A stretch of DNA of 56,159 nucleotides from Lachnospiraceae bacterium (GTDB lineage Bacteria; Bacillota; Clostridia; Lachnospirales; Lachnospiraceae): NCBI GenBank assembly GCA_017469935.1, contig JAFUFL010000007.1, positions 1 to 56,159 on the forward strand, written 5' to 3'. The first letter of the stretch is position 1. Every line of letters begins with the position of its first letter. Under the pieces are notes generated by a model. It made no database searches, was not told the DNA's origin, and was given only the letters and a program-made list of their open reading frames with translations. Below are positions 48,589-56,159 of this stretch, piece after piece. The position numbers and the translations under genes were made by a program.

Positions 48589-51519
48589 ATGCAGACTCCT
48601 ATTGATTTTGGTAAAGACTTTTTAAATAGCTTTTTCAGCAGCAGAGATCCGGACCTGTGCCTGGAAGACCTGGCCTACGACGTCGTCTGGATCACGCCGG
48701 GGCAGATGTACCATTTCCTCTCCGCCAAGGAGATCAGGGATTTCCTGCAGGAGGAGATGACAGCGAAGCCGGAGCGGTATTACGTGGACATTGTCTCGAT
48801 CAAGAGTTCACCCAGTGCCGCTGATATTTCGACGGTAGCATACGAGATCAACCTCGTGCCCAAGGAGGAGGAGAAGGCCGTCTATCTTCGCTGCAGCATG
48901 GCAATCTGTAAGCGCGGGCAGCACTTTGAGATCACATTTCTTCATATGTCCGAGAAACAGGGCGTCGGAGGAATGGAGCAGATCAGGGAATTCACCGAGA
49001 ACCTGCCGTGCGGCGTGCTGATCTTTGCATATATGAAGGACGAGGGTCCCAAGACGCTCTTTTACAATGAGTATTTCTGGAAGAAGCTCCACTACAAGGA
49101 GGACCAGTTCCAGAAACAGATGGAGCGGGATCCTTTCTTCATGGTCTCCGAAGAAGAGCGGGACAAAATAGTGTCCAGGCTCAAGGAGATCCAGGGGACA
49201 AACGGTCACCTGGCTGTCAATCTGACGTTCTTCAGGCGGGACGGAAACCGGTTCCAGTATCGGATGATCGGCGCGCCGGCCTATCAGGAAGGCGACAACA
49301 CCGTATACTACTGCGTATTCCAGGAAACCACGGGCTTCAACCAGCTTCACGCCCAGATGCAGGAGCGCGTCGCGACAGCCTCCGAGATTCTGGGGAGGAT
49401 CCCTGGGGCGCTCTGTGTTTTGACAGGGGAGCCCGGGAATTGGAGTCCGGTCTACGTGACCAGGCAGTTCCCCGAGAAGTTCGGCATGAGCATGGCGGGA
49501 TTTGCGGAAGAGGTGTCAAAAGATCCCTTCTACCGCCTGGAAATGACGAGCATCACGAGAAAGCGGCTGACGGAAGCGCATCTGGATATGATCTCGGCGG
49601 ACCCCTATCTGGGAATGTTCGAGATGGAGCAGGCGGACGGCACAAAGCGGTGGACGGACGTCTACATGGTCAGCAGTCCCGGCCGCGGCGGGAGCAGCAT
49701 GCGCATGCTCTTCTACGTAGACAGGGATGAAGTCCGCAGGGCGACGGACCTGCAGATCGCCAAAGCAGAGCAGGCCTCCAAGATGCAGCAGGAGCGCGCG
49801 CGGGTGGAGATCCGCGAGGCGCAGGAGAAGGCGCGGCTCCAGGTCGAGGAGGCGCAGACCACGGTCCGCAAGGAGATCGAGGAGGCGCAGGCCAAGACGC
49901 AGGAGCAGATTGAGGCCTTCCGCGTGAAAATGAACGAAGTGCTGAGCTCGCAGAAGGGCTCTGTTGAAGTGCGCGAAAAGCAGCTGCGGCTGGAGTATGA
50001 GGCCAGGGAGCAGGAACTGCAGCGCGGCTACACGGAGAAAGAAGAGCTGCTCGAGAAGCAGATCGAGAACTACCGCAGGGCGCAGGAGGCGGAACTGGCC
50101 AAGATGCAGAAGACCATCGATCTTCTGACAGCGGACTGCGATAAGGAACTGGCCGGCAAGCAGAAAGAGATTCAGCGTCTGGAAGAGGAACTCCAGAAGA
50201 CGATGGACGCGCTTCGCGAGTCCGAGAAGATTCGGGAGCAGGAGCGGCGCAGCAGCGAGCTGCGCGAGCGCGAGCAGCGCGGCACGGTCAAGAAGATGCA
50301 GGATATGATCGACGCCATGAAGAAGGCGTCGGAAGCGACAGATAGGCCCATGGCGGGCGGCGGCGCCGCGGGGCTTGCGGGCGCTTCAGCGGCCGGAGAT
50401 GCTGCGCTGACGGGTGCCGGTGCCTTAGCGGTCGCAGGTGTGTCGACAGGTGCGGGTGCAATGGCAGGTGCAGGTGTGTCGGCAGGTGCGGGAGCCCTGG
50501 CAGGTGCGGAGGCCATGGCGGGTGTCGGTGCTATGGCGGGTGCCGGTGCGTCGGCAGCGACTTCAGCCGCGGGCGGACTCGTCGGCAGTTTAAACGCGGG
50601 CTCGCTCCGGGAGCCGGAAGACACCGAGGACGGCTGGATGGACGGCATGTCCGGCAGCATGGACGGCACGATCATTCGGAGAGGCGCGGTCAATCAGGCG
50701 TCCCGCAGTCCTTTCAGCAGCGGACTTCGTCCCGAAGCAGCCGGGCGCAGGGAAGAGCCTGTGCGGAGAGGCACTGTTTTGCAGCGGGAGGAATCTGCGA
50801 GGAGAGGCACTGTTTTGACACGTGAGGAATCCGTGCGGAGAGGCGCCGGTTTGCGGCGTGAGGATTCCGGGCAAAGAGATGCTGTTTTGCAGCGGGAGGA
50901 ATCTGTGCGGAGAGGCACTGTTTTGACGCGGGAAGATTCTGCGCGAAGAGGTGCCGGTTATCAGGAGGAGACCGAGCGCGAGGCGGCGGCGGTGAAGACC
51001 AGCACGGTCATGGATGATCTTGTTGAGATGGCCGCTTCGGACGACCGGGTTCTGAAGGAGGAACTCTTCTCCATCGATGAGTGCCTGGAGAACGTCATGG
51101 TTCTTCAGGAGCCCGTGTGCGCGAAGAAGAGGATTAAGCTGGAGCTGAAGAAGAGCGTGTCGATGCCCGACCAGGCGATCGGCGACAAGGCAAAGCTGCA
51201 GAGAGCGCTGGTGAGCCTTCTGGAGACCGCGGCCGAGCAGACTCCGCAGGGCGGCGTGATCAACCTGGGATGCAGGGCGGACAGGGCTTCGGGAAACAGA
51301 GCTTATATGTACTTTACGATCAGGGACAACGGCAGCAGCATTGCCAGCGACCTGATGCAGGGTATGTTTGAAATGAAAGATGAGAGGGACGATCCGCTCC
51401 GCGCAGGGCTTTATATTGCGAGGGAGATCGTCAGTATCATGGGCGGAAATGTGAGAGTGCGCAGCCGCAGAGGCGAGGGCACGGAGTTCATGGTCACAGT
51501 TTGTATGAAACTGCCGTGA
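48589..51519 (+). CDS. Large PAS/coiled-coil signalling protein with orphan histidine-kinase-type ATPase domain
   Basis: The 976-residue protein has: a SnoaL/NTF2-like domain (about 1-120, LAYDVVWITPGQMYHFLSAKE); two PAS-like domains (about 130-250 and 265-380); a long coiled coil (about 385-580, rich in Glu, Gln, Arg and Lys); an Ala/Gly-rich low-complexity stretch (about 584-670); five to six 12-residue repeats of the form RRGTVLxREES (about 715-790); and an HATPase_c domain (about 805-976, FTIRDNGSSIASDLM, GLYIAREIVSIMGG, GEGTEFMVTV). A classical His-containing dimerisation domain is not evident. No signal peptide. The start at 48589 matches the domain start; upstream in-frame DNA overlaps the rlmH promoter region. 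Confidence 0.75.
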   Translation: MQTPIDFGKDFLNSFFSSRDPDLCLEDLAYDVVWITPGQMYHFLSAKEIRDFLQEEMTAKPERYYVDIVSIKSSPSAADISTVAYEINLVPKEEEKAVYLRCSMAICKRGQHFEITFLHMSEKQGVGGMEQIREFTENLPCGVLIFAYMKDEGPKTLFYNEYFWKKLHYKEDQFQKQMERDPFFMVSEEERDKIVSRLKEIQGTNGHLAVNLTFFRRDGNRFQYRMIGAPAYQEGDNTVYYCVFQETTGFNQLHAQMQERVATASEILGRIPGALCVLTGEPGNWSPVYVTRQFPEKFGMSMAGFAEEVSKDPFYRLEMTSITRKRLTEAHLDMISADPYLGMFEMEQADGTKRWTDVYMVSSPGRGGSSMRMLFYVDRDEVRRATDLQIAKAEQASKMQQERARVEIREAQEKARLQVEEAQTTVRKEIEEAQAKTQEQIEAFRVKMNEVLSSQKGSVEVREKQLRLEYEAREQELQRGYTEKEELLEKQIENYRRAQEAELAKMQKTIDLLTADCDKELAGKQKEIQRLEEELQKTMDALRESEKIREQERRSSELREREQRGTVKKMQDMIDAMKKASEATDRPMAGGGAAGLAGASAAGDAALTGAGALAVAGVSTGAGAMAGAGVSAGAGALAGAEAMAGVGAMAGAGASAATSAAGGLVGSLNAGSLREPEDTEDGWMDGMSGSMDGTIIRRGAVNQASRSPFSSGLRPEAAGRREEPVRRGTVLQREESARRGTVLTREESVRRGAGLRREDSGQRDAVLQREESVRRGTVLTREDSARRGAGYQEETEREAAAVKTSTVMDDLVEMAASDDRVLKEELFSIDECLENVMVLQEPVCAKKRIKLELKKSVSMPDQAIGDKAKLQRALVSLLETAAEQTPQGGVINLGCRADRASGNRAYMYFTIRDNGSSIASDLMQGMFEMKDERDDPLRAGLYIAREIVSIMGGNVRVRSRRGEGTEFMVTVCMKLP
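50761..50965 (+). repeat. 36-bp in-frame tandem repeat in the signalling gene
   Basis: About 5.5 copies of a 36-bp unit encode V/A-R-R-G-T-V-L-x-R-E-E/D-S. Copies differ by a few bases; the fourth is the most diverged. The unit length divisible by three keeps the frame when copies are lost or gained. Confidence 0.88.
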
Positions 51520-51543
51520 CGGGCAGGTGAAGGGAACTTAGAT

Positions 51544-52572
51544 ATGGGTAAGAAGGATAAGTCCATAATACCGGAAGAGATGAGGCAAAAGGCGGAGATA
51601 TCCCTTATGCGCAAGGTTTCGGGATTTTTAGCGGGTTCGAGTCTGTGGGGCGCAGTGGGATCGCTGGTCGGGATAGCGAACTATTTCTACGATTTTTCCA
51701 TGAAGCCGGTCAAGCGCGACAAGAGCCACGACAAGGATGAGAGCGAGCGACCCTACATGCAGGGGCGCCGCTGGATGAACACGCACCCGGACAGAAAGGA
51801 CTGGTACGAGAGGGCGGAAGACGGACTGCGGATTCACGCCAACTTTATTCCGTCGGCGGTCAAGGGCGGAGACCATCGCTTTGCGGTGTGTGTGCACGGC
51901 TATTCCGATTCTGCGGAGAGCATGGGCCTCTATGCAAAGGTTTATCACGACCGCTACGGCATGAATGTCGTCCTGCCTGACCTGCGCGGCCACGGCAAGA
52001 GCGAAGGAACTTACGTCGGCTACGGATATCATGACAGGCTGGATGTGATCATCTGGATCGACAGGATTCTCCATTTGGACCCCGAGGCGGTAATCATTCT
52101 GCACGGCATGTCCATGGGCGCGGCTACGGTCATGATGGTCACGGGCGAGAAGCTTCCTTCCAACGTGAAGGCCTGCGTCGAGGACGCCGGTTTCACAAGC
52201 GCCATGGATGAATTCGCGCATGTTTACAGTACTTTGAAGGAGAAGCCTCCGATCCCTTCGGATATCCTTCTCCCCATTATGCGCAGGATCGCCATGGTGA
52301 GGGCCGGATACGACTTGAATCTGGCGTCTCCTCTGGAGGCGGTAAAGCGCTCCAAGACGCCTACGCTGTTCATTCATGGAGATGCGGATACTTTTATCCC
52401 CTGCAGAATGATGCACAGGCTGTTTGAGGCGGCGTCCTGCGAGAAGATGTGCATGGTGGTGCATGGGGCGAAGCATGTCCACAGCGCTATTGTGGATCCG
52501 AAGGGATACTGGGCTAAGATAGAGAGCTTCCTGAAGCTGGTGGATCCGGCGATTGTAGAGAGGAAAGCGTGA
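51544..52572 (+). CDS. Alpha/beta hydrolase with N-terminal hydrophobic segment
   Basis: The 342-residue protein has a hydrophobic stretch (about residues 26-50, VSGFLAGSSLWGAVGSLVGI) that may anchor it, then an alpha/beta hydrolase domain: VCVHGYSDSAESMG, PDLRGHGKSEG, nucleophile Ser in LHGMSMGAATVMM, Asp in IHGDADTFIP and His in AKHVHS. Relatives (often called YqkD-like) have no fixed substrate. GAAGGGAA precedes the ATG, 24 bp after the signalling gene. It is convergent with the NYN gene with 6 bp between stops. Confidence 0.88.
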   Translation: MGKKDKSIIPEEMRQKAEISLMRKVSGFLAGSSLWGAVGSLVGIANYFYDFSMKPVKRDKSHDKDESERPYMQGRRWMNTHPDRKDWYERAEDGLRIHANFIPSAVKGGDHRFAVCVHGYSDSAESMGLYAKVYHDRYGMNVVLPDLRGHGKSEGTYVGYGYHDRLDVIIWIDRILHLDPEAVIILHGMSMGAATVMMVTGEKLPSNVKACVEDAGFTSAMDEFAHVYSTLKEKPPIPSDILLPIMRRIAMVRAGYDLNLASPLEAVKRSKTPTLFIHGDADTFIPCRMMHRLFEAASCEKMCMVVHGAKHVHSAIVDPKGYWAKIESFLKLVDPAIVERKA

Positions 52573-52578
52573 CACATC

Positions 52579-53823
52579 TCACTGCCGCTTGAGCGTCACA
52601 TGCCGCCCATTGACCTCGACGGAGCCGATCATGCGGTGCAGGTAGACCGAGAAGCGGGTGACGCCGCTTCGGCGGATGCTGGCCTCCAGGTTGGGATTGA
52701 GCTCGAGAAGCTCTTTCTTGAGGGTGGCCAGATACATGTCGTCTGTGCCGTGTTTCTTGAAGATGCGGAGGATCTGCTGCTCGATCTCACTGTCAGTGGA
52801 ACTGTTGAGGGAGACCCACACGGCGTTGTCGCGGTTCTCGACCTTGAGGGACGGGAAGTCCTTGAGGTACTCGGAGAGTTTGCTGTAATGATAGTTTCTG
52901 ACGTCGAAGTCAGGGAAGATCTTGACCAGGCGGGAGCCGATCTCGCCCAGGCCGGTCTCTTTGCCCTCGGCGCTGTTGTCGGTGATGATGCTGATGATCG
53001 CGGCCTCGATGGTCTCCTTATCGGTGAAGGAGCCTTCCGAATCGCTGTCGTAATCCTGGTCGAGATCAGGATCTTCCTGCAATCTGGCGGGGGAATAAAC
53101 GGCCTGCGAACCCGGCAAAATAGAGGAAGCCTGCGAGCCCTGGGCGTTCCCGGAAGATGCCTTGTAGGGCAGGGCAGGTTCGGAGACGGCCGTCTTTCTT
53201 CGGCGCGAGGTGGTACCTGTGCCGGAGGCAGTTCGCCCGGAAACGCTGTCTGCGGAGGAGTCAGATCCGTAGCCCTGCGAAGAGGCCCCGTAGCCCTGTG
53301 TGGCGGATCCATAGGATTGAGAAGCGGCCCCGTAGGACTGCGAGCCGGCTGACGCATAGGGGCTCGGCCTGCGCCGGGCAGCCGGGTCCTCACTCTCGAT
53401 GACATCGAGGAATATGAAACGTTCACAGGACGCGCGGAAGGACTCCGGCGTCTTTTTCTCGCCCATTCCGATGACAAATTTGCCGGCTTCGCGCAGCCGG
53501 GTCGCCAGTTTGTTGAAATCGCCGTCGCTGGAGACAAGGCAGAAGCCCTGCACGTCGCCCGTGTAGAGAATGTCCATGGCGTCGATGATGAGGCCTATGT
53601 CGGAAGCATTTTTGCCCGGCGTGTTGTTGGGCTGCATGACAGGGGTGAGCGAGAATCTCGAAGAACACTTCATCCAGGTGTGAAGACGATCCTGGGACCA
53701 GTCGCCGTACATGCGGCGGATCGTGATTTTGCCGTATTTGGACAGTTCACTGAGAATCCCCGAGATATATCTGGGGCTTACGTTATCTGAGTCGATTAAG
53801 AGAGCGATATTGAGATCTTCCAT
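52579..53823 (-). CDS. NYN-domain (LabA-like) protein with LOTUS/OST-HTH domains
   Basis: The 414-residue protein starts with a NYN/PIN-like nuclease domain (residues 1-145): acidic residues in ALLIDSDNVSP, KNASDIGLIIDAMD and SSDGDFNKLATRL are the expected metal ligands. A low-complexity linker (about 150-265) has a [S/T]Q[S/G]YG repeat of seven-residue period. Two C-terminal modules (about 275-345 and 350-414) look like LOTUS/OST-HTH RNA-binding domains. ATG 53823 has AAAGGAA at eight bases. The make-up suggests an RNA-binding nuclease or RNA-granule-like factor; the role in bacteria is unknown. Confidence 0.82.
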   Translation of the reverse strand: MEDLNIALLIDSDNVSPRYISGILSELSKYGKITIRRMYGDWSQDRLHTWMKCSSRFSLTPVMQPNNTPGKNASDIGLIIDAMDILYTGDVQGFCLVSSDGDFNKLATRLREAGKFVIGMGEKKTPESFRASCERFIFLDVIESEDPAARRRPSPYASAGSQSYGAASQSYGSATQGYGASSQGYGSDSSADSVSGRTASGTGTTSRRRKTAVSEPALPYKASSGNAQGSQASSILPGSQAVYSPARLQEDPDLDQDYDSDSEGSFTDKETIEAAIISIITDNSAEGKETGLGEIGSRLVKIFPDFDVRNYHYSKLSEYLKDFPSLKVENRDNAVWVSLNSSTDSEIEQQILRIFKKHGTDDMYLATLKKELLELNPNLEASIRRSGVTRFSVYLHRMIGSVEVNGRHVTLKRQ

Positions 53824-54108
53824 AAATTGATTCCTTTGTCTTATATACTGAACATTACTTGCACTTTTCAAAAAGAACAGTTTCCATTAATATAGATGGT
53901 ACGGGGTTTCGACAGCTCCTTCGTTTAATGTATTTCAGAGCAGGGGAAGTCCCCTGTTTAATACTATAGCAGTTTTTGGGGCGCGAGAAACAATTAATAT
54001 TTGTAACTGTTCGGCGCGCAGCGCCTCCGGACGCCGCGGCAAAGAAGCGAAGCATTCGAGATGCAAGAGCCGAATGGTTGGGCATACTAAAGAATGGAGG
54101 AACAAAAC

Positions 54109-54921
54109 ATGAGTGCTCAGAATAATAATGGCGCACCTAAGCCGCCCACGCCACCGGATTTTCATATCGAGGCAAACAAGGGGAGCCACGTCAACAAGGT
54201 GATCGCGGTCGTCAGCGGCAAAGGCGGAGTCGGCAAATCTTCCGTCACGGCGATGAGCGCGCTCTGGTCCAGAAGAAACGGCTATCAGACGGCAATCCTT
54301 GACGCGGATATTACGGGCCCCAGCGTGCCGAAGATGTTCGGCGTCGGCTACGCGGACCTGGTCGCCACAGAAGAATGTCTCTATCCGGCAACTACCGTGA
54401 CGGGGATCAAAGTGATGTCCATGAATCTTTTGACAAAACAGGAAGACGCCCCTGTGATCTGGAGAAGTCCTGTGATCACGGGAGCCCTCAAGCAGTTCTG
54501 GACAGACGTCGCGTGGGGCTATGTGGACTACATGTTCATCGACATGCCTCCGGGAACCGGCGATGTACCGCTTACCGTTTTCCAGTCGCTGCCGATCGAC
54601 GGCATCATCGTTGTCACAACGCCTCAGGATCTGGTCAGCATGATCGTGAAGAAGGCGCTGGGCATGGCCAAACTCATGAAGGTGCCGGTATTGGGCATCG
54701 TCGAGAACATGAGCTACGTGAAGTGCCCGCACTGCGGCGAGGAGATCCGGATTTTCGGTGACAGCCATGTGGAAGAGATCGCGGCGAAGGAAAATATTCC
54801 TGTTGTTGCCAGGATCCCGATCGATCCTGAGATGACTTCCTTTATGGATACGGGAAGAGCAGAGTATTATGAGAGTACCTTTATGGAAGGGCTTAAGGAT
54901 ATTCTGCCGCCGATTGAGTAA
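54109..54921 (+). CDS. Mrp/NBP35-family P-loop ATPase (Fe-S carrier)
   Basis: The 270-residue protein has Walker A in VVSGKGGVGKSSVTAM, switch I-like DADITGPSVPKMFGV, MFIDMPPGTGDVPLTV and the C-terminal CPHCGEEI with the conserved CxxC for a bridging [4Fe-4S] cluster. It assembles or transfers Fe-S clusters. ATG 54109 is chosen because GGAGG lies seven bases upstream, inside a rival ATG at 54094. A terminator follows, so it is a single gene. Confidence 0.93.
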   Translation: MSAQNNNGAPKPPTPPDFHIEANKGSHVNKVIAVVSGKGGVGKSSVTAMSALWSRRNGYQTAILDADITGPSVPKMFGVGYADLVATEECLYPATTVTGIKVMSMNLLTKQEDAPVIWRSPVITGALKQFWTDVAWGYVDYMFIDMPPGTGDVPLTVFQSLPIDGIIVVTTPQDLVSMIVKKALGMAKLMKVPVLGIVENMSYVKCPHCGEEIRIFGDSHVEEIAAKENIPVVARIPIDPEMTSFMDTGRAEYYESTFMEGLKDILPPIE

Positions 54922-54949
54922 AAAAAAAATGAACATTATGTGAGGATGC

Positions 54950-54984
54950 AGTGCCGCCGGAGGGAGCTCCGGCGGCACTTTTTC
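54950..54984 (+). terminator. Terminator after the Mrp gene
   Basis: AGTGCCGCCGGAG pairs perfectly with CTCCGGCGGCACT, followed by TTTTC. It separates mrp from ftsH. Confidence 0.92.
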
Positions 54985-55175
54985 GTTCCATCTGCCGTCG
55001 CTGCACCACCCCCCGGCTCACCACCCACCTTCAACTAGCAGTCACACCCTCCCGGTTAACACTTGCGCAAAATTCCCACATCATTTAATATGAATCATAG
55101 TGCTTTTTTGTCGGCGGATCCTTTCGGCGGTCCCCGGCAGTAGTTACATTCACAGAAAGAAAGAGTGACCGTAGA

Positions 55176-56159
55176 ATGTTTGGAAATCTGTTCGACAGTA
55201 ATAACAGAAAGAAGAAAAGTGACAACATTGAGCGCTACGACGACAAGCGGCGCGGGGACAACAATAGAGGCGGCAGCGGTGGCGGCGGAAACGGGGAAGG
55301 TGACGACGACCACGGCCGCGGCAGCAAGGGGCCCAATCGCCAGAATCTGATGATCATGCTGCTGGCGACGGTGATCGCGCTGGTCGTGATCAGCTATGTG
55401 ATGAACATGGGCTCGGAGAGCGCCACGAGGATCAGCTACAATGAGTTTGTGCAGCTGGTAAACGACGGCAAGGTCGAGGAAGTCAATGTCCGCTCGGATC
55501 GATTGGAGATCAAGCTCAAGGATTCGGACGCCATCCGCTATACGTCCATATCGGAGGACGATTCGGACCTGACCAAGCGCCTGCTGGATGCCGGGGTGAC
55601 CGTAAACGGCTATATTCCCGACAGTTCGGGGATGATCATCTCATTCCTGCTCTCGTATGTCCTTCCCATCGCCTTCTTGTGGGTGATCATGGGCTTCATA
55701 TTCCGAAGGGCCGGCAGCGGCGGCCTCATGGGCAGTGTCGGCAAGAGCACGGCCAAGGAATATGTGCAGAAGGACACCGGCATCACGTTTGCGGACGTCG
55801 CAGGTGAGGACGAAGCCAAGGAATCTCTGCAGGAAGTGGTTGATTTCCTGCACAATCCCGGCAAATACGTCAAGATCGGCGCCAAGCTTCCCAAGGGAGC
55901 CCTGCTCGTGGGCCCTCCCGGAACGGGCAAAACATTGCTCGCCAAGGCCGTCGCAGGAGAGGCGCATGTTCCTTTCTTCTCGCTGACCGGTTCCGATTTT
56001 ATTGAATTATATGTAGGTGTAGGTGCATCCCGTGTCCGCGACCTGTTCAAGGAAGCCAACAAGAACGCGCCCTGCATCATCTTTATCGACGAGATCGACG
56101 CCATCGGCCGCAGCCGCGACTCCAAGTACGGCGGAGGCAACGAAGAGCGCGAGCAGACG
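55176..56159 (+). CDS. ftsH: ATP-dependent zinc metalloprotease FtsH (3' end outside window)
   Basis: The visible 328 codons show a Gly/Asp-rich N-terminus (to about residue 53), TM helix 1 (about 56-77), an external domain with [21 protein letters not shown] helix 2 (about 152-175), and the AAA domain with Walker [14 protein letters not shown] near residue 246 and Walker [12 protein letters not shown]. The frame is open to the last base; the protease domain with HEXGH lies beyond the window. FtsH degrades membrane and regulatory proteins. The ribosome site is weak (AGAGTG). The unusually long polar N-terminus before TM1 is noteworthy; many FtsH start almost at TM1. Confidence 0.93.
   Translation, partial: MFGNLFDSNNRKKKSDNIERYDDKRRGDNNRGGSGGGGNGEGDDDHGRGSKGPNRQNLMIMLLATVIALVVISYVMNMGSESATRISYNEFVQLVNDGKVEEVNVRSDRLEIKLKDSDAIRYTSISEDDSDLTKRLLDAGVTVNGYIPDSSGMIISFLLSYVLPIAFLWVIMGFIFRRAGSGGLMGSVGKSTAKEYVQKDTGITFADVAGEDEAKESLQEVVDFLHNPGKYVKIGAKLPKGALLVGPPGTGKTLLAKAVAGEAHVPFFSLTGSDFIELYVGVGASRVRDLFKEANKNAPCIIFIDEIDAIGRSRDSKYGGGNEEREQT

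Noticed and set aside
50761-50965. 36-bp periodic repeat that resembles a CRISPR array
   Set aside because: Copies are contiguous without spacers and encode an in-frame 12-residue protein repeat.
52600-53352. 250-codon open frame on the plus strand
   Set aside because: Antisense to the NYN/LOTUS gene, with a repetitive composition that mirrors the YG linker codons.

Overview
The window looks like a chromosomal segment of an anaerobic, low-to-moderate GC Gram-positive bacterium of the class Clostridia, most likely a Lachnospiraceae-type gut organism. The pointers are strong AGGAGG-type ribosome binding sites, a Tn916-type integrase and excisionase, a TMEM175-type channel, a 2-hydroxyacyl-CoA dehydratase-like pair with CoA-transferases, and lipoprotein signals of Firmicutes style. 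No rRNA, tRNA or CRISPR array was seen. This placement is inferred from gene content, not from a marker comparison.

Layout. (1) 1-1459: an AT-rich end of an ATPase gene cut by the left edge, overlapping a small partner gene. (2) 1493-6388: a tight same-strand stress and repair operon (Bcp peroxiredoxin, YaaA, TfoX-N protein, DUF4298 protein, Tag glycosylase, flavin oxidoreductase, GNAT, GNAT-cytidine deaminase fusion). (3) about 6583-13122: an IS21-family element whose istA is split by a 3.9-kb three-recombinase (RIT-type) element with perfect 31-bp inverted ends. (4) 13176-15260: regulators, including a GAF/SARP-like protein. (5) 15439-25832: a LysR gene and, divergent from it, an eleven-gene run of reductases, flavodoxins and secreted esterases. 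(6) 26273-29172: Xre, MazF-like toxin, Tn916-type Xis and Int, with Int-proximal repeats that may mark the end of an integrated island. (7) 29287-34951: LMW phosphatase, secreted thioredoxin-like protein, a ClpP-like/VirD4-like pair and a PucR regulator, interspersed with REP-like palindromes. (8) 35275-43693: CitMHS transporter, a 2-hydroxyacyl-CoA dehydratase-like pair, class III CoA-transferase, MATE exporter and class I CoA-transferase. (9) 44169-56159: DMT exporter, VanX-type dipeptidase, GltD-like oxidoreductase, RlmH, a large PAS/HATPase signalling protein, hydrolase, NYN/LOTUS protein, Mrp ATPase and the start of FtsH.

How the parts work together. The left operon fits peroxide and alkylation defence. 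The LysR cluster pairs a DkgA-like aldo/keto reductase and a YqhD-like alcohol dehydrogenase with flavodoxins and lipoprotein or feruloyl-type esterases, which suggests release and reduction of reactive aldehydes or hydroxycinnamate-like compounds. The cluster at 33-44 kb looks like a catabolic route for an organic acid: import (CitMHS), CoA activation (two unrelated CoA-transferases), chemistry on the CoA ester (dehydratase-like pair), export (MATE), with PucR control.

Most unusual points: the dehydratase-like pair lacks essentially all the cysteines expected to hold the [4Fe-4S] clusters; two copies of a roughly 320-330 bp non-coding element, each ending in a terminator and bracketed by REP-like palindromes, lie 11 kb apart; a RIT element cuts istA between catalytic residues; and the 976-residue PAS/HATPase gene appears to have a leaderless promoter.
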